NCBI GenBank assembly: GCA_031367435.1
Contig: JANLPV010000145.1
Location: 1-64,000 of the forward strand
Source: WLMZ01 sp031367435
Lineage (GTDB): Bacteria > Actinomycetota > Acidimicrobiia > Acidimicrobiales > Ilumatobacteraceae
Direction: 5' to 3'
DNA length: 64,000 bases
Made by a program: the position numbers and the translations under genes. This document shows, one piece after another, positions 61,837-64,000 of this stretch (position 1 is the first letter of the stretch; the number at the start of each line of letters is the position of its first letter). The notes below the pieces were generated by a model. The model searched no databases, was not told the origin of the DNA, and saw only the letters and a list, made by a program, of their open reading frames with translations.

Positions 61837-62407
61837 TCAACCGATGAACGACTGCAGTGTCACGCAAGCGGCAGCGAGCGTATGCCGAACCGCGAGGGCG
61901 ATCTGCACGGCCTCGGCCGTGTCGCCATGCACACAGAGGGAATCAAAGTTGAGGGTGATGTCGTGGCCGGAGATTGAGGTGACGGTGCGTTCGGTGACCA
62001 TCCGCAAGCACCGCACTGCGGCCGCTTGCGCCTCGTGCGTCACAATCGTGTTGTACAACGCACCATGGGGCTTTACATACGCCACGCTGCCTCCAGCGGC
62101 CGCGGCGATGGCCTGCAGCGCGCCGATCTGATACGTGACTGCGTCACGCAACTCGTCGGCCGCGATATCTACGAAGCGCCGGCCGAAGCCAACGAGATCG
62201 GGATAGGCGACGTGTGCGCCGATGGCAACTCCGAATGCCACTGCCAGCTCACACGTGCGACGCATAATCGAAAGGTCGCCAGCGTGAAAGCCGCAGGCGA
62301 TGTTGGCGCTGGTGACGATCTCGAGAAGCTCGCGGTCGTCACCCGTCACCCATTGCCCATTGCCCGAGCCCTTCGCCGAGGTCGCTATTGAGGTCGACGG
62401 TGAGCAC
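61837..62407 (-). pseudogene. pxpA: 5-oxoprolinase subunit A (LamB/YcsF family), frameshifted and internally deleted
   Basis: The gene begins at GTG 62407 with VDLNSDLGEGLGQWAMGD in one frame. A tandem GTCACCC duplication (62338-62351 on the plus strand) then shifts the frame into a stop. Removing one copy restores GDDRELLEIVTSANIACGFHAGD. Downstream the frame continues to VKPHGALYNTIVTHEAQAAAV but then jumps straight to RCLRMVTERTVTSISGHDI, lacking about 57 residues that E. coli PxpA has. The repaired length would be only about 187, against about 245. No pxpB or pxpC lies nearby. A sequencing error could explain the 7-bp change but not the deletion. Confidence 0.8.
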
Positions 62408-62425
62408 AGTTCACTACCGGTGGGA

Positions 62426-63106
62426 TTACGCCGCGAGGAATGCAGCGACGTCGACATCGGTGAGCCGATGAAAGCAACGGCGCCCACGGGATCGGTCGAG
62501 AACCGCTACTTCGAGATCGTCGGCGACTAGCTGACGATCGGGGCCGGAAAGCGCAGCGACGGCCGCTTTGACCGCCGCTTCGAGAGTGAGGCCTTCAGTC
62601 CACGACTCGTTGAGCCGGCCGGAAATGGCCTCGGCGTCTCCACCGAGCACGCTGAACCGCCGCTCATCCATCACGGTGCCGTCGTAAAGGATGTGAAACA
62701 GCTGGTCAGAGACATCGTCGTGGGCTAATTCGGCGACGAGAATTTCGACCTCCATCGGCTTCATCTCGTGGGTGAAGATCTGCCCGAGCATCTGCGCGTA
62801 ACCGTTGGCCAAGCTGCGCGCATCGACATCGTCGCGACTGTATTGGAAGCCCTTGAGGTCGGCAGCGCGTACGCCAGCGACGCGGAGCTGATCGAATTCG
62901 TTGTATTTGCCGACACCTGCGAACGCGATGCGATCGTAAATCTCGCTGATCTTGCGCAGCGTATTTGAGGGATTCTCGGCTACGAGGGCGATGCCCCCGG
63001 CGTAGCGAAGCGCCACCATCGCGCGACCGCGGGCGATGCCCTTGCGCGCGTAATCGGCGCGGTCTTTCATGATCTGCTCAGGCGCCACGTAATACGGCAT
63101 GCTCAT
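62426..63106 (-). CDS. prcA: 20S proteasome subunit alpha
   Basis: 226 residues from ATG 63106, which overlaps the prcB stop by ATGA. YVAPEQIMKDRADYARKGIARGRAMVALRYAGGIALVAENPS is the alpha N-terminus; KISEIYDRIAFAGVGKYNEFDQLR follows. Alpha rings gate the core and contact the ATPase ring through its C-terminal tail. No catalytic threonine is present, as expected. Confidence 0.96.
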   Translation of the reverse strand: MSMPYYVAPEQIMKDRADYARKGIARGRAMVALRYAGGIALVAENPSNTLRKISEIYDRIAFAGVGKYNEFDQLRVAGVRAADLKGFQYSRDDVDARSLANGYAQMLGQIFTHEMKPMEVEILVAELAHDDVSDQLFHILYDGTVMDERRFSVLGGDAEAISGRLNESWTEGLTLEAAVKAAVAALSGPDRQLVADDLEVAVLDRSRGRRCFHRLTDVDVAAFLAA

Positions 63107-63891
63107 GTGCGCGACCTCATTTCGGTCGCGATGGTGACGTATCGGGCCGCGAGATCGTCGTCGTCGAGACGCTGCCACCCTTCGGTGGTGATGGTCGCAA
63201 CGACGGGATAGATGCCACGCAACGCATCGGGACCGCCTGTGGCTGAGTCGGCATCGGCTGCCTCCCACAGTGCACGGCAGGCGAGATTGATGGCGTCGTC
63301 GCGGCTGATCTGTGGATGATGAGCGATCTTGATCACTGTGCCGGCGTGCAAACTGCCTGATCCGGTGGCAACGAACTCCTGCTCCTCGTAGCGCCCACCG
63401 GTGACGTCGTATGCCCACAACCGTCCGGCGGAGCGACGCGTGTCGAACCCGCCAAAGATGGGCACCACGACCATGCCCTGCATTGCAGCAGCGAGGTTGC
63501 CACGCACCATCATCGACAGTTGGTTGGCCTTACCCTCGAGGCTCAGGGACGAGCCCTCGACCTTCTCGTAGTGCTCAAGTTGCAACTGAAACAACTTGAT
63601 CATCTCCATGGCGGGTCCAGCCGCACCGGCGATTGCTACCCCGCTGAACTGATCGGCCTGCACGACCTTTTCCATCGTGCGATGGCTGATGAGATTTCCG
63701 CTTGTTGCGCGACGATCGCCGGCCATGACCACACCGTCAGCAAAACGGAGCGCAATACAGGTTGTGGCGTGAGGAACGGACAGTTCGGACGTGTCGCCCG
63801 TTGGTGCGGCCACCTGTAGCCCGACGCGACGGAGCAGTTCGGGAAAGCTCGCTCCGGGGTCGTTGCCTGGCGCGAAGATCGGCATTGTCAT
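63103..63891 (-). CDS. prcB: 20S proteasome subunit beta
   Basis: 262 residues including a propeptide of 42. The catalytic threonine is T43 in VPHATTCIALRFADGVVMAGDRRATSGN, so processing would be at Ala42-Thr43; mycobacterial PrcB has Gly at that place. GSGSLHAG, and ATGGPDALRGIYP are conserved. It is 4 nt downstream of pup. Confidence 0.96.
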   Translation of the reverse strand: MTMPIFAPGNDPGASFPELLRRVGLQVAAPTGDTSELSVPHATTCIALRFADGVVMAGDRRATSGNLISHRTMEKVVQADQFSGVAIAGAAGPAMEMIKLFQLQLEHYEKVEGSSLSLEGKANQLSMMVRGNLAAAMQGMVVVPIFGGFDTRRSAGRLWAYDVTGGRYEEQEFVATGSGSLHAGTVIKIAHHPQISRDDAINLACRALWEAADADSATGGPDALRGIYPVVATITTEGWQRLDDDDLAARYVTIATEMRSRT

Positions 63892-63895
63892 GGGC

Positions 63896-64000
63896 CTACT
63901 CGCCGCCCTTTTGTACGTAGCTCTTCACAAAATCTTCAGCGTTGGTTTCGAGTACGTCGTCGATCTCGTCGAGCAGATCATCAAGTTCTGCCTTGAGCTT
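63896..64000 (-). CDS. pup: Prokaryotic ubiquitin-like protein Pup (C-terminal part)
   Basis: The final 34 codons are visible and the gene runs off the right edge. The segment KLKAELDDLLDEIDDVLE is the coiled-coil that binds the proteasomal ATPase, and the end VKSYVQKGGE is the ligation site. It ends in Glu, so unlike the mycobacterial Gln form it needs no deamidation before PafA uses it. Directly upstream of prcB. Confidence 0.95.
   Translation of the reverse strand, partial: KLKAELDDLLDEIDDVLETNAEDFVKSYVQKGGE

Noticed and set aside
62426..63418. 330-codon version of prcA
   Set aside because: The first 104 codons are antisense-like shadow of prcB in another frame; the ATG at 63106 overlaps the prcB stop by ATGA and starts the alpha N-terminus.

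Overview
The window is a gene-dense stretch of high-GC chromosome from an actinobacterium, most likely of the class Acidimicrobiia or a close relative. The evidence is a 20S proteasome and pupylation locus (pup, prcB, prcA, pafA), a WhiB regulator, a HelY-type helicase next to tatA and tatC, a GarA-like FHA protein beside gcvH, a CtpE-type P-ATPase, several LLM-class (luciferase-like) oxidoreductases and frequent GTG starts. No rRNA, tRNA, CRISPR array, transposase or phage gene was recognised. Species cannot be fixed from the sequence alone.

Layout. 1-4.7 kb: thiolase, GNAT, LLM oxidoreductase, SDR and an rRNA methyltransferase. 4.8-9.6 kb: a four-gene MacAB-like export unit whose adaptor carries Calx-beta domains. 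9.6-14 kb: HIT protein, SDR, PgsA-like enzyme and a nucleotidyltransferase fused to a degenerate phosphomannomutase. 14.1-22.5 kb: a glycine-cleavage neighbourhood (gcvH, FHA, MerR, bifunctional nuclease, MerR, gcvT, then gcvP on the other strand behind a tandem glycine riboswitch). Its order matches the Rv1822-Rv1832 region of Mycobacterium tuberculosis. 22.7-32 kb: flavin-type oxidoreductase, universal stress protein, and a minus-strand run of an S1P-lyase-like enzyme, kbl, tdh, a DUF3237 protein, an LLM enzyme and a CtpE-like ATPase. 32-38 kb: LLM, purK/purE, serine hydrolase, GNAT, PAP2/Aur1-like protein and a lipoprotein. 38.0-38.7 kb is a repeat-rich stretch without a convincing gene. 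38.7-45 kb: eRF1-like protein, small zinc-finger protein, RpiR regulator divergent from a 2-oxoglutarate oxygenase plus threonine-aldolase pair, WhiB, enoyl-CoA hydratase and a PfkB kinase. 44.8-52 kb: prmA, gamma carbonic anhydrase, an Arg/Asp-rich protein, a crotonase, small actinobacterial proteins and a double-domain ThyX-like protein. 52-64 kb: one long minus-strand block from pup down through prcB, prcA, a broken pxpA, pafA, lepB, tatA, tatC, helY, a DAGK-like protein, a quinone-oxidoreductase-like enzyme and an M20 hydrolase, interrupted only by a plus-strand GDPD gene.

Theme. Glycine is the metabolic centre of much of the window. Tdh and Kbl convert threonine to glycine, the threonine aldolase cleaves beta-hydroxy amino acids to glycine, and GcvT/H/P degrade glycine under riboswitch control. 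The strongest candidate for an undescribed system is the RpiR-controlled oxygenase/aldolase pair, which could shorten amino acids by C3 hydroxylation followed by retro-aldol cleavage. Other notable items are the Calx-beta export adaptor, a pxpA gene broken by a 7-bp duplication and an internal deletion, a ThyX-like protein with split active-site signatures, a palindrome present twice and embedded in a start codon, and a recurring habit of short tandem repeats sitting exactly across stop codons.
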